This document shows, in pieces, positions 16,241 to 25,367 of a stretch of 64,000 nucleotides of DNA. Numbering within the stretch: position 1 is the first letter of the stretch; the number at the start of each line of letters is the position of its first letter. A program made the position numbers and the translations under genes. A model generated the notes under the pieces. That model had not been told where the DNA came from. It searched no databases and worked only from the letters and a program-made list of their open reading frames with translations. This DNA is from Clostridia bacterium (lineage in GTDB: Bacteria; Bacillota; Clostridia; Oscillospirales; CAG-382): assembly GCA_017429165.1 (NCBI GenBank), contig JAFRPL010000023.1, positions 1-64,000 on the forward strand, given 5' to 3'.

Positions 16241-16480
16241 GTGCGAGTCTTTACTTTTTGCGGCGTCTGACAGGCAGAAAGACGTAAGTCATTGGACCCT
16301 ATTTGTTAATTTTTTGTGAATATTACAAAAAAGGTGAACCAGGCGGGTCGTTTCGACTGTCTGTATATATGGGAGGATGAAAAAGGTGAATACTCGCACA
16401 AAGAGGTAATGCATACGGTTGCCGCATTACCTTCTTACAAAAAAGCAACCAATCCATATTTGCATATTAGGAGGGAAAAT
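16241..16480 (+). other. Long 5' leader of the repeat lipoprotein, possibly structured
   Basis: About 240 bases without a convincing gene. gtgcgagt at 16241-16248 is complementary to actcgcac at 16392-16399. aggtaatgc (16404-16412) pairs with gcattacct (16424-16432). gtcttt (16246-16251) can also pair with aaagac downstream. The region could be a regulatory leader. I recognise no riboswitch family. An in-frame extension of the lipoprotein frame upstream of 16481 lacks a start with a ribosome site. Confidence 0.4.
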
Positions 16481-17794
16481 ATGAAACGCTGTTTATGCTT
16501 ACTTATGACGCTTGCGCTGTTACTGTGCGCTTTATGCTCTTGTTCGGGAAACATTGAGGTCGACCCAACGTCGAGCAATGATCCGGATCCGCAAAGCAAA
16601 GAGACGGATATCAGCTATGAATCGGAAAACCCTAACAGCTCCGATCTTTCAGACGATACAAGTTCCGGCGAAACAGCCGACATTTCAGAGGAATCAACGA
16701 CGTCCGACGAACCCGGAATAGATGTCGTAATATACGACGATTTGGAGCGTTATTATTCTGATTCTTTAAACGATATTTATCTGTTATCAAAAATCCGTAC
16801 TTGGGACGAGATTTATGCGTGGGGCGACAACGTGTATCTCAAGCAGCCCTTGAGCGAAATAAGTCAACTCCCCCCAATATATCAAGCCATCAAAGGATTA
16901 AACGTAAACCGCGACGAATTCACCCGAGTAAACGCCGAGTGGATAGCGTTCAACGAAGAACACGGTACCGAACAATCGACGTATACCGACGAGCAGATAG
17001 AATATATGTTCGGCGACTACGACGAAAACGAGATCAAGCAAAAACTAAAACAAGTGACCACGTATTATTACGAGGGGCGCTTATATACGGTCTACGAACT
17101 GATGAAAGTCGACGCGGATCTGTTCAACGAGATGATCGAGTCGGGCGGGCTTGAAGAATTCGCTGTTAGTATTGAAAAATACGTGCGAGAATACGATCTG
17201 GGCGACGTCCGGCGCCTTCAAAAAAGGATACGCGACGAAGGCGCAAACAGTGAAGTTGAGGACTATCTTTGGAGAGGCGAATTAGACAGACATTATCCCG
17301 ATAATTTATGGAACCTCATACTGTTAGCCGAATTGCGCACATGGGATGAAATAAACGCGTGGTCGGATTCAATTTCCGACGTTCCCTATGAAGAAAAGGA
17401 ACAGCTCCCTTATATGTATCAAGCCGTCAAATGGCTGAATATCAGCCGTGAGGATTTTGTTCGCGTTAATGAGGAACACAAAAAATTCAACGCGGAACAT
17501 TCACCGGCGGTAAAAGAAGTATATACCGACGAGCAGATAGAATATATGTTCGGCGACTATGACGAAAACGAGATCAAGCAAAAGCTTAAAAAAATTACCA
17601 CGTACTATTATAACGGCCGCGTGTATACGGTTTACGAACTTGTATTTGTGGACGACGCCTTGTTCAATGAAATGATAGAAAAAGGCGGGCTGGAAGACTA
17701 TTCGGTTTTGGTCGAAAAATACGCGGACGGCGATCTCCATTACGTTTATATGCTTCAGAAAAGGATACGCGGCGAAGACATAACCGATGAATAA
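16481..17794 (+). CDS. Lipoprotein with two tandem 180-residue repeats
   Basis: 437 residues, family not recognised. The start ATG at 16481 has AGGAGGG 5 bases upstream and opens a lipoprotein signal with lipobox LCSC (C21). A Ser/Asp/Glu-rich linker (residues 22-85) tethers two copies of one domain, residues 87-266 and 267-437. Each copy begins with a motif like RTWDEIxAW and contains YTDEQIEYMFGDYDENEIKQ, TTYYYxGRxYTVYEL and LFNEMIExGGLE. Both copies are acidic and probably helical. The protein should sit on the outer face of the membrane. It is a single-gene unit ended by the terminator at 17808. Confidence 0.82.
   Translation: MKRCLCLLMTLALLLCALCSCSGNIEVDPTSSNDPDPQSKETDISYESENPNSSDLSDDTSSGETADISEESTTSDEPGIDVVIYDDLERYYSDSLNDIYLLSKIRTWDEIYAWGDNVYLKQPLSEISQLPPIYQAIKGLNVNRDEFTRVNAEWIAFNEEHGTEQSTYTDEQIEYMFGDYDENEIKQKLKQVTTYYYEGRLYTVYELMKVDADLFNEMIESGGLEEFAVSIEKYVREYDLGDVRRLQKRIRDEGANSEVEDYLWRGELDRHYPDNLWNLILLAELRTWDEINAWSDSISDVPYEEKEQLPYMYQAVKWLNISREDFVRVNEEHKKFNAEHSPAVKEVYTDEQIEYMFGDYDENEIKQKLKKITTYYYNGRVYTVYELVFVDDALFNEMIEKGGLEDYSVLVEKYADGDLHYVYMLQKRIRGEDITDE
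16739..17278 (+). repeat. Intragenic repeat unit 1 (540 bp)
   Basis: First copy of a 540-base, 180-codon unit. The stretch starting at 16982 is almost identical to that at 17522 for about 60 bases, with one synonymous change, while the flanks are more diverged. Confidence 0.85.
17279..17794 (+). repeat. Intragenic repeat unit 2
   Basis: Second copy, offset exactly 540 bases from the first and slightly shorter at its end. It starts with ELDRHYPDNL, matching DLERYYSDSL of unit 1. Confidence 0.85.
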
Positions 17795-17807
17795 ACAATA
17801 AACGATC

Positions 17808-17850
17808 AAAGCGGCTTTTCGCCCGTTTACGGGCGGCAAGCCGCTTTTTA
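17808..17850 (+). terminator. Intrinsic terminator of the repeat lipoprotein gene
   Basis: aaagcggctt pairs with aagccgcttt around an inner gcccg/cgggc stem, then a T run. A second hairpin follows at 17863-17893 (gatactttgcccc with ggggcaaagtatc). Confidence 0.85.
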
Positions 17851-17898
17851 TATAAAAATGAAGATACTTTGCCCCGATATGGGGCAAAGTATCCACCT

Positions 17899-17931
17899 TA
17901 ACTATTCACTATTAACTATTAACTATTCACT
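17899..17931. repeat. Short 7-bp tandem repeat
   Basis: Imperfect tandem copies of aactatt / cactatt run up to the 3' end of the flavoprotein gene. It is low-complexity, with no evident function. Confidence 0.7.
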
Positions 17932-19304
17932 CAAGCTCTGTTCGCTATCGTCCTTGCGACGTACACGCCGCTCGCCGACGCGTGCGAAAGCGAATGCGTG
18001 ACGCCCGAGCAATCGCCTATGACGAAAAGCCCGCGGTGATTGGTCTCGAGCTTTTCGGAAAGCTCTACTTCCATATTATAGAACTTGACTTCCACGCCGT
18101 AAAGCAGCGTGTCGTCGTTTGCGGTGCCGGGGGCGATCTTTTCGAGCGCGTAGAGCATTTCTATAATGCCGTCCAGTATCCGCTTGGGCATGACGAGCGA
18201 AAGGTCGCCGGGCGTTGCGCTGAGCGTCGGGGTGACGAAGCATTCGTTGATGCGCGAGACCGTGCTGCGCTGGCCGCGGATGAGGTCGCCGAAACGCTGT
18301 ACCATCACGCCGCCGCCCAGCATATTGGATATGCGGGCAATGCTTTCGCCGTAGCCGTTGCTGTCCTTGAACGGTTCGGAAAAGTGCTTGGAAACGAGCA
18401 GCGCGAAATTGGTGTTGTCGGTGTGCTTTGATTCGTCTTCGTAGCTGTGGCCGTTGACCGTGACTATGCCGTTGGTGTTTTCGTTTACGACTATGCCGTG
18501 CGGGTTCATGCAGAACGTGCGGACCACGTCCTGGAACTTTGCCGTGCGGTAAACGATCTTGCTTTCGTAAAGCTCGTCGGTGAGGTGGGCGAAAACCTCG
18601 TACGGCAGCTCGACGCGCACGCCCAGGTCAACGCGGTTGGAACGCGTGGGGATATCCATGTCGCGGCAGACGCTTTCCATCCATTTACTGCCGCTCCTGC
18701 CCACCGAGATGATGCAGTTTTCGCATTCGAATTCGCCGCGGTCGGCGCAGAGCACGAAAGATCCGCCTTTTTCCGCCACGCTTTGCACCGGAGTTTCAAA
18801 ATAGAAATCCACCTTGTTTTTGAGCTCGTCGAACAGGTTCTTGAGCACCACGAAATTGATGTCGGTGCCCAGATGGCGCACCTGCGCGTCCAGCAGATGC
18901 AGGTTCGACTGCAGGCAGAGCCGCTTTATTTTTGAATTGGCGGTGGAATAGAGCCGCGTGCCTTTGCCGCCGTGTTCCACGTTTATGCCGTCGACGTAAC
19001 GCATAAGCTCAAGCGCCTTTGCTTTGCCGGTGTATTCGTGCAGCGTGCCGCCGAACTGATTGGTTATGTTGTACTTGCCGTCCGAAAAAGCTCCCGCGCC
19101 GCCGAATCCGTTCATTATGGCGCAGCTTTTGCAGTTAACGCACGACCTGACTTTTTCGCCGTCTATGGGGCAGACGCGCTGTTCGAGCGGACGCCCTTCC
19201 TCGAGCACCGCGATTTTTTTGCCGGGGCAGAGCTTTGTGAGCTCGTAGGCCGAATAGATCCCGCCGGGGCCGGCGCCTATTATTATGATATCGTAATGTT
19301 TCAT
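17931..19304 (-). CDS. FAD-dependent oxidoreductase
   Basis: 457 residues. The N-terminal dinucleotide-binding motif is IIIGAGPGGIYSAYEL. Cysteines in CPIDGEKVRSCVNCKSC follow near residue 60, and a C-terminal GLFVIGDCSGVTHSLSHA closes the FAD site. This is a conserved flavoprotein family of unclear substrate (NAD(P)/FAD-dependent, dehydrogenase-like). It is the last gene of the malic enzyme to tgt operon, 18 bases after tgt. The cysteine cluster is worth noting as a possible metal or redox site. Confidence 0.85.
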   Translation of the reverse strand: MKHYDIIIIGAGPGGIYSAYELTKLCPGKKIAVLEEGRPLEQRVCPIDGEKVRSCVNCKSCAIMNGFGGAGAFSDGKYNITNQFGGTLHEYTGKAKALELMRYVDGINVEHGGKGTRLYSTANSKIKRLCLQSNLHLLDAQVRHLGTDINFVVLKNLFDELKNKVDFYFETPVQSVAEKGGSFVLCADRGEFECENCIISVGRSGSKWMESVCRDMDIPTRSNRVDLGVRVELPYEVFAHLTDELYESKIVYRTAKFQDVVRTFCMNPHGIVVNENTNGIVTVNGHSYEDESKHTDNTNFALLVSKHFSEPFKDSNGYGESIARISNMLGGGVMVQRFGDLIRGQRSTVSRINECFVTPTLSATPGDLSLVMPKRILDGIIEMLYALEKIAPGTANDDTLLYGVEVKFYNMEVELSEKLETNHRGLFVIGDCSGVTHSLSHASASGVYVARTIANRA

Positions 19305-19322
19305 GCCGTTTTTCCTTTCAGT

Positions 19323-20465
19323 TCAGTCGTCAACGCGGCGGTCGATACGCTCGACTTCCGCTTTTTTCCATTCGGCGTAGGTGCCGTCGTCGAGATGCGC
19401 GCGTATTTTTTCCATAAGATCGTTATAATAATACAGGTTGTGCAGCACGCACAGCCGCATCGCCAGAAGCTCGCGCGCTTTGAAGAGGTGGCGTATGTAC
19501 GCGCGCGTGTAGGTGCGGCAGACTTCGCAGCCGCAGTTTTCGTCTATGGGGCGGTCGTCCAGCAGATATTTGTTGTTGTTCAGGTTCATAAACCCTTTGG
19601 AGGTGAACAGGTTGCCGTGGCGCGCGTTGCGCGAAGGCATGACGCAATCGAAAAAGTCTATGCCGCGTTCCACGCATTCCAGTATGTTCACCGGCGTGCC
19701 GACGCCCATGAGATAGCGCGGGCGGTCCTTTGGCATAAACGGTTCGACCTGTTCTATAGTCTCGTACATCACGTCGTTGGATTCGCCCACGGCGAGCCCG
19801 CCTATGGCGTAGCCGGGAAGGTCGAACTGACTTATGCGGTCCATATGCTCGCGCCGCAGGTCGGGATACACGCCGCCCTGGTTTATACCGAACAGCAGCT
19901 GCGAACGGTTGATCGTTTCGTCAAGCGAATTGAGCCGTTCCATTTCGCGCTTGCAGCGTTCGAGCCAGCGCGCGGTGCGGTCGCAGGAATCCTTGATGTA
20001 TCCGCGTTCCGCCACCGAGGACGGGCATTCGTCAAAAGCCATGGCGATAGTCGAAGCCAGCTTTGACTGTATCTGCATGGAAACTTCCGGCGACATAAAG
20101 ATGTGCGCGCCGTCCATGTGCGACTGGAAATGCACGCCTTCTTCCTTGATGTTGCGCAGATTCGCCAGCGAAAACACCTGGAACCCGCCCGAATCGGTGA
20201 GCACGGGGCGGTCCCAGTTGAAGAATTTGTGTATGCCGCCCAGCTTGTACACGACGTCTTCGCCGGGGCGCACGTGCAAATGATATGTATTGGAAAGCTC
20301 CACCTGACACTTGAGGTTTTTGAGGTCGGCGGTGGAGACCCCGCCCTTGATGGCGGCGGAGGTGCCGACGTTCATGAACACCGGGGTTTCGATCATGCCG
20401 TGGACGGTCTCGAACCTTCCGCGCCGCGCGGAGCCGAGTTGCTTTAATAACGTGAATTTTGCCAT
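19323..20465 (-). CDS. tgt: tRNA-guanine transglycosylase
   Basis: 380 residues. It swaps guanine 34 for the queuosine precursor PreQ1 in GUN-anticodon tRNAs. Motifs are LTDSGGFQVFSL (catalytic Asp), GGLAVGES, the nucleophile Asp in GIDFFDCVMPSRNARHG, and the zinc site CGCEVC with a later His. Gap of 3 bases to mutL. Upstream queuosine synthesis genes are not in the window. Confidence 0.96.
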   Translation of the reverse strand: MAKFTLLKQLGSARRGRFETVHGMIETPVFMNVGTSAAIKGGVSTADLKNLKCQVELSNTYHLHVRPGEDVVYKLGGIHKFFNWDRPVLTDSGGFQVFSLANLRNIKEEGVHFQSHMDGAHIFMSPEVSMQIQSKLASTIAMAFDECPSSVAERGYIKDSCDRTARWLERCKREMERLNSLDETINRSQLLFGINQGGVYPDLRREHMDRISQFDLPGYAIGGLAVGESNDVMYETIEQVEPFMPKDRPRYLMGVGTPVNILECVERGIDFFDCVMPSRNARHGNLFTSKGFMNLNNNKYLLDDRPIDENCGCEVCRTYTRAYIRHLFKARELLAMRLCVLHNLYYYNDLMEKIRAHLDDGTYAEWKKAEVERIDRRVDD

Positions 20466-20468
20466 AAG

Positions 20469-22307
20469 CTACCTGTCAAAATACCTTTCGAGTTCGCGTT
20501 TGCCGATCTCCTTTATGAACGGCCTGCCGTGCGGGCAGTAGCCGAGCTTTTCTTTTAGTATGTTCGCTATCAGATATTCGTTTTCTTCGGCCGAAGTCTT
20601 TTCGCGGGCGCGGACCGCCGCCTTGCACGCGACGGTGTAGAGCGCCTTGTCGACTTTTTCTTCGAACGGGATCGAAGAGCCGTCGGTGATATCGCGCGCG
20701 AAGCGTTCGAGCATTGGCGCTATGCCGTCCACGCCCTTGAGCGCGGAAGGTATTTCGCGCACGGCGACAGTCCCTGCGCCGAATTCTTCTATCATAAAGC
20801 CGAACGATTCAAGATACGCGGCGTTTGCGAGCAGAGTCTGCGCTTCCGCCGGCGAAAGCGTCACCGTCACCGGGAACAACAGCGTCTGCGGCGCGACCCG
20901 GCGGCCGGTGCGCAGCCGTTCGTAAAGCAGGCGTTCGTGCGCGGCGTGTTTATCGACAATGAGTATGCGGTCGGCGAGCTCCGCGAAAATGAACGTATCG
21001 TACGATTCGCCTATTATTCTGAATTCCGGTATGTCCGCAAACGTCTTCTGCGCTTTTTCGTCGGCGGGCTCGTCGGTCGATACCGTGACGTACGGCGAGT
21101 TGTTCTTACGGAGCGCGCCGAGCTCGGAATCGGCTATATCCGCCGTAAAGACTTCCCTCTTACGTTCGGGCGCGGCGTCTTCACGTTCCGCGGGAAGATC
21201 CTGCGGGCGGACGAACACCCCCAGGTCGTAAAAGCCGGTCGGCCTTTCTTCGGGCCGGTGCGCCGCGTGCGGACTGACTGAAGGATTTTCGAAAAGCTCC
21301 TTGCTTTGCGCTTTGAGTTCGCCTGCGGGCGAAAGCGACGCGCGCACCGCGTAATAGACCGCCGAAAACAGCTTGCGCTCGTCGGCGAACTTGATCTCGG
21401 TCTTGGCGGGATGGACGTTGACGTCCACGCTCATACGGTCGAGAGTTATCATAAGCGCCGCGGCCGGGAATTTACCCGAAGGAATGTACGAACGGTACGC
21501 TTCTTCCAGCGCCGCCTGTACGGTGCGCGACTTTACGTAACGGCCGTTGACGAAGAACGACTGCATCCCGCGCGTGCCGCGGGGCGATTCGGGCCTGGAA
21601 ACGTAACCGCTGACCGAAATGCCGTCCTGTTCGTATTCCACGGGCATAAAGGTCTTGGCATTGGCGGCGCCGTAGACCGCGTAAAGCGCGGAATAGAGCG
21701 AGCCGTCGCCGGGCGTGCGCAGCTTTTGAACGCCGTCGCAGAACACCGTGAACGAAACGCCGGGGTTGGAAAGCGCCATGCGTTCGCAGACCGCAAGGCA
21801 GGCGGCCTGCTCGGACGAATCTTTTTTCATAAACTTGCGCCGCGCCGGGACGTTGTAAAACAGATCGTTTATGACCACCGTGGTGCCGTCGGGACAGCCC
21901 GCTTCGTACAGCTCCACGCCGGTCTCGTCGGCGGTGAGGCGGCTGCCGTCGGATTCGGAAGAGGTTTTGGAAACGATCTCCATGCGGCTGACCGCCGCCG
22001 CGGCGGCGAGCGCTTCGCCCCTGAACCCCAGAGTAGCGACTCCGTCGATATCGTAGCCGGTCCTTATTTTGGATGTGGCGTGGCGGTAAAGCGTCTTGGG
22101 CAGGTCCTCGCGCAGTATGCCTTCGCCGTCGTCGGTCACGCGTATGCGCGCGTTGCCGCCCGCCGTGAGGTCGACCGTAATGTTTTTTGCGTTTGCGTCA
22201 ATTGAATTTTCTATAAGCTCCTTCAGCGCCGAAGACGGCCTGTCGACGACTTCGCCCGCCGCGATCATGTTGGCGGACGCGGCGTCGAGGATGTTTATTT
22301 TGCCCAT
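20469..22307 (-). CDS. mutL: DNA mismatch repair protein MutL
   Basis: 612 residues. The GHKL ATPase domain shows NMIAAGEVVDRPSSALKEL, the DDGEGI and GFRGEAL motifs, and conserved SRMEIVSKT. The C-terminal endonuclease motif is DKHAAHERLLYE, matching the DQHA-X2-E-X4-E pattern of nicking MutL proteins, and CPHGRP ends the protein. I used the ATG at 22307 (MGKINILDAAS), the normal family start. An in-frame GTG at 22319 is closer to AAAGGACG but only 2 bases from it, so the start is uncertain by four codons. Confidence 0.95.
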   Translation of the reverse strand: MGKINILDAASANMIAAGEVVDRPSSALKELIENSIDANAKNITVDLTAGGNARIRVTDDGEGILREDLPKTLYRHATSKIRTGYDIDGVATLGFRGEALAAAAAVSRMEIVSKTSSESDGSRLTADETGVELYEAGCPDGTTVVINDLFYNVPARRKFMKKDSSEQAACLAVCERMALSNPGVSFTVFCDGVQKLRTPGDGSLYSALYAVYGAANAKTFMPVEYEQDGISVSGYVSRPESPRGTRGMQSFFVNGRYVKSRTVQAALEEAYRSYIPSGKFPAAALMITLDRMSVDVNVHPAKTEIKFADERKLFSAVYYAVRASLSPAGELKAQSKELFENPSVSPHAAHRPEERPTGFYDLGVFVRPQDLPAEREDAAPERKREVFTADIADSELGALRKNNSPYVTVSTDEPADEKAQKTFADIPEFRIIGESYDTFIFAELADRILIVDKHAAHERLLYERLRTGRRVAPQTLLFPVTVTLSPAEAQTLLANAAYLESFGFMIEEFGAGTVAVREIPSALKGVDGIAPMLERFARDITDGSSIPFEEKVDKALYTVACKAAVRAREKTSAEENEYLIANILKEKLGYCPHGRPFIKEIGKRELERYFDR

Positions 22308-22343
22308 GTTTTTCTTCACCGTCCTTTCTACGGATCCTGTCTT

Positions 22344-24917
22344 TTATTTTTCCGCGTCTTTTTTGAGTTCGTACAGCATCGACATCGCTTCGATAGGCGT
22401 TATGGTGTTGATATCTATGTCTTTGAGCCGTTCGATCAGCCGCTGTTCGGCGAGGTCGGCGAACGAAACATTGTCGTTTTCTTCAATTTCGCGCACGGGC
22501 AGCTCGCGCCTCGGCGCGGACGATTCGAGCTCTTTGAGTATCTTCTTCGCGCGGCTGACCACTTCGCCGGGGACTCCGGCGAGAGAAGCGACTTCTATGC
22601 CGAAACTGTCGTCGGTGCCGCCTTTGACTATCTTGCGCAGGAATATGATATCGCTGCCGCGCTTTTTGGCGGCGATGCTCAAGTTCACCACTCCCTGCTC
22701 GGTGTTTTCGAGCGTGATGAGTTCGTGGTAATGGGTGGCGAACAGCGTTTTGCACCCTATGCGGCGGTTGGTGTATTCCAGCACCGCGCGGGCGATTGAC
22801 ATGCCGTCGAACGTGGAAGTACCGCGCCCGATCTCGTCGTAGATGACGAGCGAGCGGCGGGTGGCGTTGGCGAGGATATACGCGACTTCTTTCATTTCGA
22901 GCATAAACGTGGAATCGCCGCCCGAAAGGTCGTCGCCCGCGCCCACGCGGGTGAATATCTTATCGGTGACGCCGATGTGCGCTTCCGAAGCCGGCACGAA
23001 CGAACCGATCTGCGCCATAAGCGTGATGAGCGCGACCTGACGCATATAGGTCGATTTGCCCGCCATATTGGGGCCGGTGATTATGACCGTGCGCGACGAG
23101 GCGCAGTCCATATCGGCGTCGTTGGGGACGAAATAGCGGTCTTTTACGAACTTTTCGACGACCGGGTGCCTGCCGTCTTTTATGTAAAGGACGTCGGACA
23201 TATCGACTTCCGGGCAGACGTAGTTGTATTCGTCAGCCGCGGCGGCGAGCGAGCAGAGCACGTCGATCTCGGCGATGTCGCGCGCAGTCTTGCTTATGCG
23301 GTCCTTGGACTGCAGTATGTGCTCGCGCAGCTTGGTAAACAGCTCGTATTCGAGCTGCGCGTCGCGTTCGTGCGAGGTGATGACGCGCGATTCCATCTCT
23401 TTGAGCTCTTCGGTGACGTAGCGTTCCGAGCCGGTCAGAGTCTGGCGGCGGATATACGTTTCGGGCACCTGATCTATAAACGATTTGGAAACCTCTATGT
23501 AATAGCCGAATACCTTGTTATAGCCCACTTTCAGCGTGCGAATGCCGGTGCGCTCTTTTTCGGTCTGTTCTATTTTGGAAATGAACTGCTTGCCGTCGGT
23601 CATCATCGAGCGCAGCTCGTCCACCGCCGCCGAAGCGCCGGGACGGATTATGCCGCCTTCGCGTAAAGTGACGGGGGGATCGTCGGCTATGTTCTGGTCT
23701 ATGGATTCGCCCACGTCGTCGAGCAGATCGAAATTCCGAAACAGCGCCACGAGCTTTTGAGAATTGAACTGCGCCAAATTTTCTTTTACCGCAGGCAGCG
23801 CCGAAACGGTCTGCGAAAGCGCGAGCAGGTCGCGCGCGTTGGCGGTCCCGTAGACGAGCCGTGTGAGCAGGCGTTCGATATCCACGGTCTTTTTGAGCGC
23901 GTCGCGTATTTCGCCTCGGCGCACGGACGAAGCCGCGAGCTCGCGCACCGCGTCCTGACGTGCGCGTATGTCGTTTACCGAAAGCAGCGGTTTTTCTATA
24001 TACGAGCGCAGAAGCCGCGCGCCGCAAGAGGTGCAGGTCTTATCGAGCACCCATAAAAGAGAGCCGCGTTTTTCACGCGTGCGCAGCGATTCGCACAGTT
24101 CGAGATTGCGCCGGGTCTGCGGATCGAGCGAAAGATAGGTGTCGGCGCGGTAGAACGAAAGCGTTTTTATGTACGAAAGGTCGGTCTTCTGGGTCTGTTC
24201 CAGATACAGCATAAGCGCCGAAACGGCGTACGCCGGCTTGGACGACGGGTTGACGCCGCCTTCGCCGAACCGTCCGGTGACTTCGCGCTCGATCACTTCG
24301 GGCGTGAACGCGCTTTCGTCGGCGGGAGTGATTAAGGTGCCGAAGCGCGAAACGAACGAATCCTTTACGCTCTGCGGTACTTCCTTGCTTGCGAGCAGCT
24401 CTTTCGGCTCGAACGACGCCGCCTCGGCGATTATCTTGTCGTGGATATTGTCGCCGTTGAGCTCGGTGACGTTGAGAGCGCCGGTGGAGATATCGGCGAA
24501 CACGAGCCCGTAGCCCGTGCCGTCGAAATAGCAGGAACATATATAATTGTTGCGCTTTTCGTCGAGGCATTCGCTTTCTATGACCGTGCCGGGCGAGACC
24601 ACGCGCAGCACCGAGCGTTTGACCAGCCCTTTTGCCAGCGCGGGATCTTCGACCTGGTCGCAGATGGCGACCTTGTATCCCTTGGCTATGAGCCGCGAAA
24701 GATAGGTGTCGACGGCGTGGAACGGCACGCCGCACATGGGCGCGCGCTCTTCCAGCCCGCAGTCCTTGCCGGTGAGCACCAGCTCCAGCTCGGCGGAAAC
24801 GAGTTTGGCGTCGTCGAAGAACATCTCGTAAAAATCGCCCACGCGAAAGAACAGGATGCACCCCGGGTACTGTTTTTTGGTATCGAAATACTGCTGCATC
24901 ATTGGGGAAAGTGCCAT
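22344..24917 (-). CDS. mutS: DNA mismatch repair protein MutS
   Basis: 857 residues, the full length for MutS1. The mismatch-reading Phe-X-Glu is in VGDFYEMFFDDA near the N-terminus. The ATPase holds Walker A TGPNMAGKSTYM, Walker B SLVIYDEIGRGTSTFDG and the signature GDDLSGGDSTFMLEM. It recognises mispaired bases and recruits MutL, encoded 36 bases downstream. Upstream lies a YlbF-family gene, as around mutS in Bacillus. Confidence 0.97.
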   Translation of the reverse strand: MALSPMMQQYFDTKKQYPGCILFFRVGDFYEMFFDDAKLVSAELELVLTGKDCGLEERAPMCGVPFHAVDTYLSRLIAKGYKVAICDQVEDPALAKGLVKRSVLRVVSPGTVIESECLDEKRNNYICSCYFDGTGYGLVFADISTGALNVTELNGDNIHDKIIAEAASFEPKELLASKEVPQSVKDSFVSRFGTLITPADESAFTPEVIEREVTGRFGEGGVNPSSKPAYAVSALMLYLEQTQKTDLSYIKTLSFYRADTYLSLDPQTRRNLELCESLRTREKRGSLLWVLDKTCTSCGARLLRSYIEKPLLSVNDIRARQDAVRELAASSVRRGEIRDALKKTVDIERLLTRLVYGTANARDLLALSQTVSALPAVKENLAQFNSQKLVALFRNFDLLDDVGESIDQNIADDPPVTLREGGIIRPGASAAVDELRSMMTDGKQFISKIEQTEKERTGIRTLKVGYNKVFGYYIEVSKSFIDQVPETYIRRQTLTGSERYVTEELKEMESRVITSHERDAQLEYELFTKLREHILQSKDRISKTARDIAEIDVLCSLAAAADEYNYVCPEVDMSDVLYIKDGRHPVVEKFVKDRYFVPNDADMDCASSRTVIITGPNMAGKSTYMRQVALITLMAQIGSFVPASEAHIGVTDKIFTRVGAGDDLSGGDSTFMLEMKEVAYILANATRRSLVIYDEIGRGTSTFDGMSIARAVLEYTNRRIGCKTLFATHYHELITLENTEQGVVNLSIAAKKRGSDIIFLRKIVKGGTDDSFGIEVASLAGVPGEVVSRAKKILKELESSAPRRELPVREIEENDNVSFADLAEQRLIERLKDIDINTITPIEAMSMLYELKKDAEK

Positions 24918-24960
24918 ATCGTTTACTCCCGCATCAAAAATCGTAAAGTCTTTCGTTTTA

Positions 24961-25353
24961 TCAGTCGCAGCCGTGGCAGCCGGCGCAGTCGCCGCCGCAG
25001 TGACGGTGCTCCTCGGGCACCACGAGCGATTGCAGGCGGTTCACTATTTCGCCGTACAGCGCGTTGACGGCGTCTTCGCTTTCGAAAAGCGCCTTTGCGG
25101 TCTGCGACGCGGCGATCTGTTCGTAAAGTTTGTCGAGCCGCGCTTTTACGGAATCCAGAAGCAGCGTGTCGGCTTCTTCTTTGGAGCTTTCGGTCTCGTA
25201 TATCTCGCGCTGAACGTTGTATTCGTTGGCGAGCCTTACGATCTCTTCGTCGGCTATATACGCCGCTTTCGCCGCGATATAGTTTTTGACCGCGTCTTCT
25301 TCCGCGAGCGCCGAGCGCAGTTCTTCGGTGAGTCGTGCGATTTTGTCGTTCAT
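24961..25353 (-). CDS. YlbF/YmcA-family protein with cysteine-rich tail
   Basis: 130 residues. An all-helical YlbF-type domain (residues 1-110) ends in HCGGDCAGCHGCD, with four Cys and two His in 13 residues. In Bacillus the related RicA/RicF proteins form a complex that carries iron-sulphur clusters and helps RNase Y process RNA. ymcA there lies beside miaB and near mutS-mutL, the same order as here. The tail could ligate a cluster. That is inference from composition. Gap of 14 bases to miaB. Confidence 0.85.
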   Translation of the reverse strand: MNDKIARLTEELRSALAEEDAVKNYIAAKAAYIADEEIVRLANEYNVQREIYETESSKEEADTLLLDSVKARLDKLYEQIAASQTAKALFESEDAVNALYGEIVNRLQSLVVPEEHRHCGGDCAGCHGCD

Positions 25354-25367
25354 TTTTATTTATCCTT

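Noticed and set aside
16241..16300. Group II intron 5' end (GTGCGA) before the lipoprotein
   Set aside because: Only the first bases match. No domain V and no reverse transcriptase follow.
16316..16480. N-terminal extension of the repeat lipoprotein
   Set aside because: It would bury the lipoprotein signal 55 residues inside and lacks a ribosome site. ATG 16481 has AGGAGGG.
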